Shown piece by piece: positions 1 to 6,468 of a stretch of DNA of 8,975 nucleotides (position 1 is the first letter of the stretch; every line of letters starts with the position of its first letter). A model generated the notes under the pieces. That model ran no database searches, was not told the origin of the DNA, and was given only the letters and a program-made list of their open reading frames with translations. Origin of the DNA: an uncultured Devosia sp. (GTDB lineage: Bacteria; Pseudomonadota; Alphaproteobacteria; Rhizobiales; Devosiaceae); the NCBI GenBank assembly GCA_946481445.1, contig CAMLOA010000050.1, positions 1 to 8,975 of the forward strand, written 5' to 3'. A program made the translations under genes and the position numbers.

Positions 1-588
1 GGCCTCGAGCAGGTCCACCAGCGCGTCGCACAGGGTTTCGACCCTGACCACCGGGCGGAGGGCGGCGGCCGCCATCAGGGCGAGGTTTCGCAACGGGCCG
101 GGCACCTTGTCCAGGACGGCGAGCTTGCCAGTCAGCGTCGAACCGATGACCGCCGGCAAGTAGACATGCGATACAGAAATACCGTTACCGGAAGCAGCGG
201 AGAGTTGTTCGACAGCGGTCCGCTTGGTGACCGCATAGGGCGACTTTCCAGGCTCGAGTGCCTGAATCGTGGAAATATTGATGAAATGGGGAATTCCGGC
301 ACGCCGGGCGCTCTCCAGCACCTCCAGCGCCAGACGGACATTGACGCGCTCGAAATCCTCCAACGGCGCCGAGGCGGTGTTGTTGAGCACGGCCATATGC
401 ACCAGGGCATCGAAGCCGCCGCCCATCGCGGCCAGGTCCTCGTAGCTGCAAGCCGTGGCCGCCGGAAACAATCGCGCCAAGGCAGCCGCGTCCCGGCCCA
501 CGAGCAGCAGGTCGAGACCACGCGCCAGCAGCAAGGGGACAATCTGCCGCCCGATCGTACCACTGGCGCCGGTGACGACGACCTTCAC
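1..588 (-). CDS. NAD-dependent epimerase/dehydratase (extended SDR), 3' end cut by window
   Basis: The visible 196 residues are the N-terminal part of a nucleotide-sugar epimerase/reductase. A Rossmann beta-strand with the glycine motif TGASGTIG lies at residues 6-13, HMA at 64-66, the catalytic Ser/Thr strand (NISTIQ) around 104-109, and the YxxxK pair at Y118 and K122 (YAVTK). The start is a GTG whose last bases form the TGA stop of the upstream dehydratase (GTGA overlap), so the two are translationally coupled; no ATG fits as well and the glycine motif sits at the expected distance. The frame stays open to base 1, so the C-terminal substrate-binding part is missing. Next to a WbpM-type 4,6-dehydratase, the likely role is reduction or epimerisation of the 4-keto sugar nucleotide (compare the rhizobial WreV/WreQ pair making UDP-QuiNAc). 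The family call is firm; the substrate is inference. Confidence 0.88.
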   Translation of the reverse strand, partial: MKVVVTGASGTIGRQIVPLLLARGLDLLLVGRDAAALARLFPAATACSYEDLAAMGGGFDALVHMAVLNNTASAPLEDFERVNVRLALEVLESARRAGIPHFINISTIQALEPGKSPYAVTKRTAVEQLSAASGNGISVSHVYLPAVIGSTLTGKLAVLDKVPGPLRNLALMAAAALRPVVRVETLCDALVDLLEA

Positions 589-2501
589 GAGGCCTGCTCC
601 TCAACCGGCTTTGCCGATACCACCTTGGTGTCGGAGTCCGCGACCAGCTCGAACAACATGTGCCGTGCTGCCTGCTCGTTCCGGGCAGCGATTGCCTCGG
701 CAAGGGCGTCCAGCCGCACCGAGAGCGGACCGGTATCGCTCGCTATCGCCGTCGCGCGCAGGATCTTGGGATGCCGGGTCTGCACGGCGCTGGCTTCATC
801 GTAGAACAGCTCTTCATACATCTTCTCGCCAGGCCGCTTGCCGATCGCGACGATCTCGATGTCGCCGTCAGGCTGCCGGTCGGATTTGACCGTAAGGCCA
901 GCCAGCCGGATCATGTTCTCGGCCAGGTCCGAGATCAGCACGGGCTCCCCCATATCCAGCAGGAAGACGTCGCCGCCCTCCGACAGGGCGCCCGCCTGAA
1001 CGATCAGCTCGGCGGCCTCGGCTATGGACATGAAATACCGTGTCATGCCCGGATCGGTCAGCGTGACGGGGCCACCATGGGCAATCTGCTCCTTGAACAG
1101 CGGCACCACCGACCCGTTGGAGCCCAGGACATTGCCGAACCGCACCGCACAGAAGCGCTGGCCCGTGCCGGCAGCCTTCGCCTGGAGCGCCTTCTCCCGG
1201 ACCACCAGTTCGGCCCAGCGCTTGGTCGCCCCCATGATATTGGTGGGACGCACCGCCTTGTCCGTGGAGATAAGCACAAAGTCCCGCACGCCCAGGCTGC
1301 TGGCGGCCTCGGCGACGATGGCCGTGCCGAACACGTTGTTGCTTATGCCTTCGATGACATTGGCCTCGACAAGCGGGACATGCTTGTGCGCCGCGGCATG
1401 GAACAGCACCTCGACGCTATGGTCCTCGATCGCCTGGCGAACCCGGTCCGCATTGGTCACCGAACCCAGGACCGGGACGATCATGGCGTCACCGCCGGCC
1501 GCGAGTTCCTTGTCAATCTGGTAGAGAGCGAACTCGTTGGCCTCGAAGAGCACGAGCCGCTGCGGACGCCACTGCGCGATCTTGCGGCAGAGTTCGGACC
1601 CGATGGAGCCACCCGCGCCGGTAACCATGATCGAGCGTCCCACGATCATCTCGCGGATGAGGTCGAGGTCCGGAGGCACCGACGAACGGCCCAGGAGTTC
1701 GTCAATCTCGATCTCGCGGATATGGCTCACCATGTAGCGACCGGTTACCAGGTCCGTCATCGCCGGCAGCGACTGGACCTTGACGCCGTGGCCGCTGAGA
1801 TTGGCGACGATTTCCTTGCGTCGCGACGCTGACAGCGACGGGATGGACAAGATGACCTGCTTCACGCCGAAATCGCGGATCAGGGTCGGCAGGTGGGAGG
1901 GATCGTAGATGCGGACCCCGCCAATCTCGCGGCCATGCAGGACCGGGGCGTCATCGAGGAAACCGACGATGAAGTGGCTGCTGCGCAGGGAGTGGGCCAA
2001 TTGCGTGCCGGCTTCACCCGCACCATAGATGACCACGGCGGGTCGCTGCAGCAGCGACTTTCGGGACACGGGCCAGAACAGCCATTTGGCGGCAAATCGG
2101 CTGCCGATGATCACGAAGGCCGCCAGCGCCCAGTACATGATCGGCACCGAACGCGGCACGACGCCGCGGCCGGCCATGGTGGTGAGGAAAGCGACGAGAA
2201 CCCAGCACACCGTCGCTATGGTGACGGCCTGCAGCATGGTCCAGATGGCCCGTTCGGGCAGATATCGGACCACGGCTCGATAAAGGCCGAGGGGGATGAA
2301 CACGGGTATCGCCACCATGGGCGCCGACAAGATGATCCAGTACTCGTCGATCGTCCTGGGCAGTATCCAGCGGTCAAACCGCAGCGCGTAGCTCATCCAC
2401 ATGACGAGCGACAGTGCGAAGATGTCGAAACAGACAAGGACAACTCGCTTCCAAGGCCGGGATAGCGCGAGAAGCTGGTTTCTTAGGTTCTGGATCACCA
2501 C
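585..2501 (-). CDS. Membrane-anchored nucleotide-sugar 4,6-dehydratase (WbpM/CapD/FlaA1 family)
   Basis: At 638 aa this matches the long membrane-bound class of UDP-GlcNAc 4,6-dehydratases that feed O-antigen, capsule or exopolysaccharide synthesis. Four hydrophobic helices lie near residues 18-40, 56-74, 85-109 and 118-140. They are followed by a first Rossmann-like domain (VVIYGAGEAG, 156-165) and then the catalytic extended-SDR domain: TGAGGSIG at 294-301, HAAAHKHVPL at 368-377, STDKAVRP at 412-419, NIMGATKR at 421-428 and RFGNVLGS at 454-461. Met423 occupies the usual catalytic Tyr position ahead of Lys427, as known for WbpM (Ser-Met-Lys triad). The start is GTG; a TAG lies upstream in frame with no ATG between, and AGGGCGG precedes it. 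A second GTG directly follows and gives better spacing to that site. The downstream sugar epimerase overlaps by 4 bp. The product probably sits in the inner membrane with its catalytic domain in the cytoplasm. Confidence 0.93.
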   Translation of the reverse strand: MVIQNLRNQLLALSRPWKRVVLVCFDIFALSLVMWMSYALRFDRWILPRTIDEYWIILSAPMVAIPVFIPLGLYRAVVRYLPERAIWTMLQAVTIATVCWVLVAFLTTMAGRGVVPRSVPIMYWALAAFVIIGSRFAAKWLFWPVSRKSLLQRPAVVIYGAGEAGTQLAHSLRSSHFIVGFLDDAPVLHGREIGGVRIYDPSHLPTLIRDFGVKQVILSIPSLSASRRKEIVANLSGHGVKVQSLPAMTDLVTGRYMVSHIREIEIDELLGRSSVPPDLDLIREMIVGRSIMVTGAGGSIGSELCRKIAQWRPQRLVLFEANEFALYQIDKELAAGGDAMIVPVLGSVTNADRVRQAIEDHSVEVLFHAAAHKHVPLVEANVIEGISNNVFGTAIVAEAASSLGVRDFVLISTDKAVRPTNIMGATKRWAELVVREKALQAKAAGTGQRFCAVRFGNVLGSNGSVVPLFKEQIAHGGPVTLTDPGMTRYFMSIAEAAELIVQAGALSEGGDVFLLDMGEPVLISDLAENMIRLAGLTVKSDRQPDGDIEIVAIGKRPGEKMYEELFYDEASAVQTRHPKILRATAIASDTGPLSVRLDALAEAIAARNEQAARHMLFELVADSDTKVVSAKPVEEQAS

Positions 2502-2520
2502 GTCCGCCCTGATTGATCTG

Positions 2521-2543
2521 GTCGCCAGCGACGTTTCACGAAA
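2521..2543. promoter_or_regulatory. Two adjacent small inverted repeats upstream of the 4,6-dehydratase
   Basis: GTCGC-CA-GCGAC (2521-2532) and TTTC-AC-GAAA (2534-2543) are perfect short palindromes lying one base apart, 20-42 bp upstream of the dehydratase GTG. They could be operator half-sites, or form small hairpins in the 5' leader. I see no convincing -35/-10 pair in the 151-bp gap between aldolase and dehydratase, although TTGACC occurs on the minus strand a little further upstream. Arms this short can arise by chance, so no regulator is proposed. Confidence 0.2.
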
Positions 2544-2652
2544 GTCCGCCTAGGTCAATATCGCCCGGCCATGCGCCAGTGCATTCAAGGGTCTTGTGAT
2601 CGGCGGAATTCTGCTCACCCGCACTGCGGCGCGCGTGGAGTGACACCGTTTC

Positions 2653-3417
2653 TCAACCACCCACCGCCCTGTGCAACTCGTCCACACCCTGCACGAGGAT
2701 GCGGATATCGATGCCGCAGGCAACGAAGAGATAACCCCAGTCCAGGTAGCGGCGGGCATCGTCGGCATTGGAGGCGAGAATGCCCGGCGCCTTTCCTGCG
2801 GCCGCGATGGTGCGCGCCGCCTGCCGGATTGCCGCCTGCACGTCCGGATGTCCGGGCTGGCCGAGATAGCCCATGGACGCGGCCAGATCGGACGGACCGA
2901 TGAACACGCCGTCCAGATCGGGCGTCCTGGCAATCGCTTCGAGCTGGGCTAGGGCCGCAGCGGTCTCCACCTGCACCAGCGTGCAGATTTCGTCGCCAGC
3001 CCCGGGCAGGTAGCCGCCGCGCCTGCCATAGGCGCCTGCCCGGGTCGCGACAGAGACGCCCCGGACGCCGGCCGGAGGATAGCGGGTGCTGGCCACGGCG
3101 GCCGCCGCTTCGTCGGGCGTCTGCACGAATGGCAGCAGGATCGTCAGGGCGCCCATGTCCAGAATGCGCTTGATCATCACGGGGTCGTTCCAGGCCGCCC
3201 GGACGGCGGCATGGGCAGTTCCATTGCCGGCCGCCTGCAACAGGGGATAGAGCCCGGCTATGTCCACCGGGGCGTGTTCGGAATCGAGGAGGACCCAGTC
3301 GAACCTGGATTGGCCGAGGATTTCCGCGACAACCGGGCTGACCAGGCTGCTCCAGATACCCAGTTGCGGCTTGCCGGCCCTGAGTGCGGCCTTGAAGGGA
3401 TTGCGGGCCAGTTCCAT
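2653..3417 (-). CDS. HpcH/HpaI (class II, metal-dependent) 2-keto-acid aldolase
   Basis: The protein is 254 aa from the chosen start and matches HpaI/YfaU-type aldolases that cleave 4-hydroxy-2-keto acids (4-hydroxy-2-oxoheptanedioate, 2-keto-3-deoxy-L-rhamnonate) to pyruvate plus an aldehyde. The N-terminus (FKAALRAGKPQLGIW) is typical. The expected active-site residues are present: His48 in DSEHAP, Arg73, Asp87, YPPAGVRG at 113-120, and the metal ligands Glu151 (QVET) and Asp177 (GPSD), with the same 26-residue spacing as Glu149/Asp175 of E. coli HpaI. A longer frame opens 11 codons upstream (3450), but AGAGGA lies just before the inner ATG and family members start here. It follows the SDR gene by 59 bp on the same strand, so the two probably form one transcript. 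The exact substrate cannot be read from the sequence. Confidence 0.92.
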   Translation of the reverse strand: MELARNPFKAALRAGKPQLGIWSSLVSPVVAEILGQSRFDWVLLDSEHAPVDIAGLYPLLQAAGNGTAHAAVRAAWNDPVMIKRILDMGALTILLPFVQTPDEAAAAVASTRYPPAGVRGVSVATRAGAYGRRGGYLPGAGDEICTLVQVETAAALAQLEAIARTPDLDGVFIGPSDLAASMGYLGQPGHPDVQAAIRQAARTIAAAGKAPGILASNADDARRYLDWGYLFVACGIDIRILVQGVDELHRAVGG

Positions 3418-3421
3418 GCCG

Positions 3422-3427
3422 TCCTCT
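3422..3427 (-). promoter_or_regulatory. Ribosome binding site deciding the aldolase start
   Basis: AGAGGA on the minus strand ends 4 nt before the ATG at 3417. The alternative ATG at 3450 has only a poor GGCGG directly against it. This supports the shorter protein. Confidence 0.6.
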
Positions 3428-3476
3428 TCGCTGTTCCGGGCCAGGCTCATCCGCCGGCCGTTGTGCCGCGCCGCGT

Positions 3477-4217
3477 CTAATACGTGGTGCGCCCCCCCGA
3501 CAGGTCGAAAACCGACGCCGTCGTGAACGAGTTTTCACGGCTCACCAGCCAGGCGACCATGGCCGCCGCTTCTTCCACTTCGAGGAAGCGGCCGCGCGGA
3601 ATGCGGGTCAGCATATAGGTGATGAACTCGTCCGTCAGGGTTTCCAGGATGCGTGTCCGCGCGGTCGCCGGCGTGATTGCGTTGACCGCGATGTCGTACC
3701 CGGCCAGTTCCTTGCCCAGCGACTTGGTCAGCCCGATCACCCCCGCCTTGGCCGCCGAATAGGCCGACAGGTTGGGATTGCCCTCCTTGCCGGCCACCGA
3801 GGAAATGTTGACGATGCGCCCGTAATTGCGGGCCTTCATCGAGCCGATCACCACCTTGTTGACGTAGAAGGTGCCGTTGAGGTTGACCTCGACGACCCGG
3901 CGCCATTCTTCGGGGTCATAGTCCTCCAGAGTGGCGTTATGCCCCGCTATTCCCGCCGAATTGACCAGAATGGCGACCGGTCCGAGTGCAGCTTCGGTTG
4001 CGGCATGGGCGGCCTCCAGCCCCGGCAGGTCGGTGATGTCCACCAGTTGGCCATGCGCATCGAGGCCTGCGGTGGCCGCCTCCAGCGCCGCGGCATCCCG
4101 ATCCCACAGGCTCAGTTTCGCACCCGAGGCCTTGAGCCGGTGGGCAATGGCGAGGCCAATGCCCTGTGCGCCCCCGGTCACCACGGCGACCTGCCCCGAT
4201 AGATCGATCTGGTTCAT
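3477..4217 (-). CDS. Short-chain dehydrogenase/reductase (FabG-like, probably NAD-linked sugar or hydroxy-acid dehydrogenase)
   Basis: This is a 246-aa classical SDR with every hallmark: TGGAQGIG at 14-21, NSAGIAG at 86-92, Asn in VNLNG (111-115), and the catalytic Ser140 (NISS), Tyr153 and Lys157 (YSAAK). Asp39 at the end of the second beta-strand (LWDRD) suggests NAD(H) rather than NADP(H). The C-terminus reads FDLSGGRTTY, an ending I associate with FabG-like dehydrogenases found in L-rhamnose/L-fucose acid catabolism; that is recollection, not a search. The start is the ATG preceded by GGGAAGGG and by the normal SDR N-terminus; the frame is open back to 4310, but that extension would be translated from the tRNA terminator. 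It precedes the HpcH/HpaI aldolase, which suggests a two-step sugar-acid or hydroxy-acid degradation. A generic 3-oxoacyl-ACP reductase role is less likely here. Confidence 0.92.
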   Translation of the reverse strand: MNQIDLSGQVAVVTGGAQGIGLAIAHRLKASGAKLSLWDRDAAALEAATAGLDAHGQLVDITDLPGLEAAHAATEAALGPVAILVNSAGIAGHNATLEDYDPEEWRRVVEVNLNGTFYVNKVVIGSMKARNYGRIVNISSVAGKEGNPNLSAYSAAKAGVIGLTKSLGKELAGYDIAVNAITPATARTRILETLTDEFITYMLTRIPRGRFLEVEEAAAMVAWLVSRENSFTTASVFDLSGGRTTY

Positions 4218-4274
4218 GCCCTTCCCGCTTCGGCTCAGCGCCGCCTGTTGTATGGAAGCTTGGCGCAAAAGCCG

Positions 4275-4319
4275 AAAAAGGGAAAGGCCCAGTGAACTGC
4301 TTGAGTTCACTGGGCCTTT
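4275..4319 (-). terminator. Intrinsic terminator of the initiator tRNA gene
   Basis: There is a perfect 16-bp inverted repeat, arms 4283-4298 and 4304-4319, with a 5-base loop (minus-strand loop CAAGC). Read leftwards the stem is followed by TTTCCCTTTTT. It starts one base after the CCA of the tRNA. Read rightwards the outer arm ends in a T-run, so it may also stop transcription arriving from the left. The downstream SDR gene starts about 60 bp beyond it. Confidence 0.9.
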
Positions 4320-4320
4320 T

Positions 4321-4397
<77 letters not shown>

Positions 4398-4412
4398 TCA
4401 AGTCGACAACAA

Positions 4413-4426
4413 TGCCAGATTTGGCA
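4413..4426. other. Small hairpin in the tRNA 5' leader
   Basis: TGCCA-GATT-TGGCA forms a 5-bp stem with a 4-base loop, about 16 nt upstream of the mature tRNA 5' end and inside the predicted primary transcript. It may fold in the precursor near the RNase P site, or be incidental. Confidence 0.3.
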
Positions 4427-4463
4427 GTCATGGCCGGCGGCACCTTGGCCGCGACGTGAGGCG

Positions 4464-4492
4464 TATATAGGGGCTGATGGCGGGGAGCTCAA
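4464..4492 (-). promoter_or_regulatory. Sigma70-type promoter of the initiator tRNA
   Basis: On the minus strand, TTGAGC (4492-4487) and TATATA (4469-4464) are separated by exactly 17 bases. Initiation would be near 4457, giving a leader of about 60 nt before the mature tRNA. This is the best promoter match in the window, as expected for a stable RNA gene. Confidence 0.7.
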
Positions 4493-4613
4493 CCCCTAAA
4501 CGGCAGGTCGTGACGCTTTTTTGACAGCCCCGTTTCCGCATCGGGGTGGGTGGCAATCCCAGCCGCATCCGCTAGTGTTGCGCACCCTGCCGCTTACATT
4601 CCGAGACATTTTG

Positions 4614-5651
4614 ATGAAGACCAAGCCATTGGGCCGCACGGACCTGCGCGTCACCGAAATCTGCCTGGGCACCATGACCTGGGGTAGCCAGAACACCGAG
4701 GCCGAGGGCCATGCCCAGATCGACATGGCACTCGATGCCGGGGTCAATTTCATGGACACCGCCGAGATCTATGCCGTCCCGCGCAGTCCCCAGACCTCGG
4801 GGCGCACCGAGGAAATCATCGGCACCTGGTTCAAGCGGAGCGGCAAGCGCGACAAGTGGATCCTGGCCTCGAAAGTGGCCGGGGGCGCCGTCGATTTCAT
4901 GCGTGGCGGCCGCCCGGTCGACGGGTCGGCGATCCGCGAGGCGGTCGATGGCAGCCTGAGGCGCCTGGGCACCGACTATATCGACCTCTACCAGATCCAC
5001 TGGGCCCAGCGCGGCAGCTACAATTTCGAAGGGTCCTGGACCTATGCGCCCCACACCCAGGACACGGCCGCGGTCCTGGCCAATATCGAGGACATGCTCG
5101 AGACCCTGGACGGGCTGGTCAAGGCCGGCAAGCTGCGCCATGTCGGGGTTTCCAACGAGACGACCTGGGGCATGGCCCAGTGGTTGCGAATCGCTGAGGA
5201 GCGGGGCCTGCCGCGGCTGGTCTCGGTGCAGAACGAGTACAACCTGCTGCGCCGGCATTTCGATCTCGACCTGGCCGAACTCAGCCACCATGAGCAGGTC
5301 GGCCTGCTGGCCTATTCGCCACTGGCCGGCGGGCTCATCACCGGCAAGTATTTCGACGGGCAGATGCCCAAGGGCAGCCGCGGCGACTACCAGAAGGGCT
5401 TCTGGCGCCTCAACGAACACTCCGAACGTGCAGGCAAGGAATACCTTGCCCTCGCCCGGCGCCATGGCCTGGACGTGGCGCAGATGGCCATCGCCTTCGC
5501 CCTCACGCGGCCCTTCATGACCTCGGTGATCATCGGCGCCACCAGCTCCGGCCAGCTCGCCAATGCGCTGGCGGCCGAGAGGCTCACCCTCTCTCCCGCT
5601 CTGCTGGCCGAGATCGACGCCATCCACCGCCGCCATCCGCGCCCGATCTGA
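4614..5651 (+). CDS. tas: Tas-type NADP(H)-dependent aldo/keto reductase
   Basis: This 345-aa protein is close in length and motif order to E. coli Tas (346 aa), a cytoplasmic TIM-barrel aldo/keto reductase. The catalytic tetrad is visible as Asp48 and Tyr53 (NFMDTAEIY), Lys87 (ASKVAG) and His129 (YQIHW). Other family signatures are LGTMTWGSQN (18-27), LRHVGVSNET, VQNEYNLL, LAYSPLAGG, GKY and the C-terminal IIGATSSGQL cofactor segment. The start is the ATG in front of KTKPLGRTDLRV, where the family begins; the frame is open from 4521, but the extra 31 codons look unlike protein. The Shine-Dalgarno is weak (GAGA). A consensus TTGACA lies at 4521-4526 without a good -10 partner. E. coli Tas was found by its ability to relieve a tyrosine/prephenate dehydrogenase defect, but its natural substrate is unclear, and so is this one's. 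Confidence 0.93.
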   Translation: MKTKPLGRTDLRVTEICLGTMTWGSQNTEAEGHAQIDMALDAGVNFMDTAEIYAVPRSPQTSGRTEEIIGTWFKRSGKRDKWILASKVAGGAVDFMRGGRPVDGSAIREAVDGSLRRLGTDYIDLYQIHWAQRGSYNFEGSWTYAPHTQDTAAVLANIEDMLETLDGLVKAGKLRHVGVSNETTWGMAQWLRIAEERGLPRLVSVQNEYNLLRRHFDLDLAELSHHEQVGLLAYSPLAGGLITGKYFDGQMPKGSRGDYQKGFWRLNEHSERAGKEYLALARRHGLDVAQMAIAFALTRPFMTSVIIGATSSGQLANALAAERLTLSPALLAEIDAIHRRHPRPI

Positions 5652-5661
5652 CGCGGCCCGT

Positions 5662-5690
5662 CCCGGCCGTCGCCTTTTGCGACGGCTGGG
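5662..5690. other. Strong hairpin between tas and the DUF599 gene
   Basis: A 12-bp stem with one G-U wobble (arms 5662-5673 and 5679-5690) encloses a CTTTT loop, starting 11 bases after the Tas stop. No T-run follows (CTATAACAGC), so it is not a classical intrinsic terminator. It may attenuate, protect the 3' end of the tas mRNA, or work with Rho. TATAAC directly downstream resembles a -10 box but has no recognisable -35 at 16-18 bp. Confidence 0.55.
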
Positions 5691-5723
5691 CTATAACAGC
5701 GTGACGACGTCCCGGGGGCCACC

Positions 5724-6419
5724 TTGACCATCACGCTGCTTTCCACCTTCTTCCCGCTGATCTGCTACCTGGGCTACAATGTCATCGTGCCGGTGGTCGA
5801 GCGCTGGCGGCCCTCGCTTTCGGTGATCATGAACCTGCAGCGACGCCGCTGGGTGGCCAATGCGACCCTGCGCGAATCGCCGTTCGACGCCATCCTCTCG
5901 GGCAATATCATGGGCTCGGTGAGCTTCCTGGCATCGACCGCGGTGCTGTTGATCCTTGCCATCATCGCCGTGTTCGGCCAGATCCCAACGATCATGGCGG
6001 CGCTCGAATCCCTGCAGCTCGACCGGACCTATTCGGTGCTCGACGTTCAACTGCACCTGGTGGTCATGCTGGCCATGTTCGTCATGGCCTTCTTCGCCTT
6101 CACGCTCTCGCTCCGGCAGTTCAACCATTTCTGCATCATGCTGGGGGCGCTGGACCATTCCAGCCCGACCTCGGAAGAGGAAATCAATGCCATCACGGCC
6201 ATGAATGCCCTGGGCGCCCGCAACTTCAACAGCGGCATCCGGGCCTACTATTTCTCGGTCTCCACCGTCGCCTGGTTCGTCTCCGAATGGCTGCCGATCG
6301 CGGCCTGCCTGGTGACCATCGGCATTCTCGCCCATCGCGAATTCTTCTCGTCGGCCCACCGCACCGCCGCGTCGGCAGCGGTCATTGCGGCGCGGCGGGA
6401 CCAGGCTCGCCCGCAATGA
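5724..6419 (+). CDS. DUF599 family inner-membrane protein
   Basis: The protein has 231 aa with four hydrophobic segments near residues 3-23, 58-84, 103-123 and 168-195, and polar or basic loops between. Its shape fits the DUF599 membrane family of Proteobacteria: an early helix with YNVIVP, a basic stretch MNLQRRRWV (36-44), RESPFDAILSGNIMGSVSFLASTA around the second helix, and an FSVSTVAWF segment in the last. The function of the family is unknown. The start is TTG: an in-frame stop lies at 5694-5696, no ATG or GTG lies between, the first helix begins immediately, and GGGGG sits 6 nt ahead. The C-terminal tail (AHRTAASAAVIAARRDQ) is probably cytoplasmic. It is 72 bp downstream of tas on the same strand, so co-transcription is possible despite the hairpin between. 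The gene call is firm; the family name is from recollection. Confidence 0.82.
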   Translation: MTITLLSTFFPLICYLGYNVIVPVVERWRPSLSVIMNLQRRRWVANATLRESPFDAILSGNIMGSVSFLASTAVLLILAIIAVFGQIPTIMAALESLQLDRTYSVLDVQLHLVVMLAMFVMAFFAFTLSLRQFNHFCIMLGALDHSSPTSEEEINAITAMNALGARNFNSGIRAYYFSVSTVAWFVSEWLPIAACLVTIGILAHREFFSSAHRTAASAAVIAARRDQARPQ

Positions 6420-6422
6420 AAA

Positions 6423-6446
6423 AAGCCCAGGCCGGAGCCCGGGCTT
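6423..6446. terminator. Bidirectional intrinsic terminator between convergent genes
   Basis: The stem AAGCCCAGGC/GCCCGGGCTT (arms 6423-6432 and 6437-6446, one A-C mismatch, CGGA loop) begins four bases after the DUF599 stop. Read leftwards it runs into six T's and is a good terminator for the Sel1 gene. Read rightwards it is followed by TTCTTCCTGTT and can serve the DUF599 gene less efficiently. Confidence 0.82.
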
Positions 6447-6468
6447 CTTCCTGTTCGCGACAGACGGT

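Noticed and set aside
660..1832. Rightward 390-codon frame opposite the 4,6-dehydratase
   Set aside because: It is His/Arg/Gly/Asp-rich without any domain, and fully antisense to a gene with complete motifs.
4218..4310. N-terminal extension of the SDR by 31 codons
   Set aside because: It would begin inside the tRNA terminator stem, lacks similarity to SDRs, and the inner ATG has a ribosome site and a normal family N-terminus.
4521..4613. Longer start for tas and the TTGACA at 4521-4526 as its promoter
   Set aside because: The extra residues do not resemble the family. TTGACA has no acceptable -10 at 16-18 bp (GGGTGG region), so I did not list a promoter.
4572..5636. Leftward 354-codon frame opposite tas
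   Set aside because: Shadow of the aldo/keto reductase, whose catalytic tetrad fixes the coding strand.
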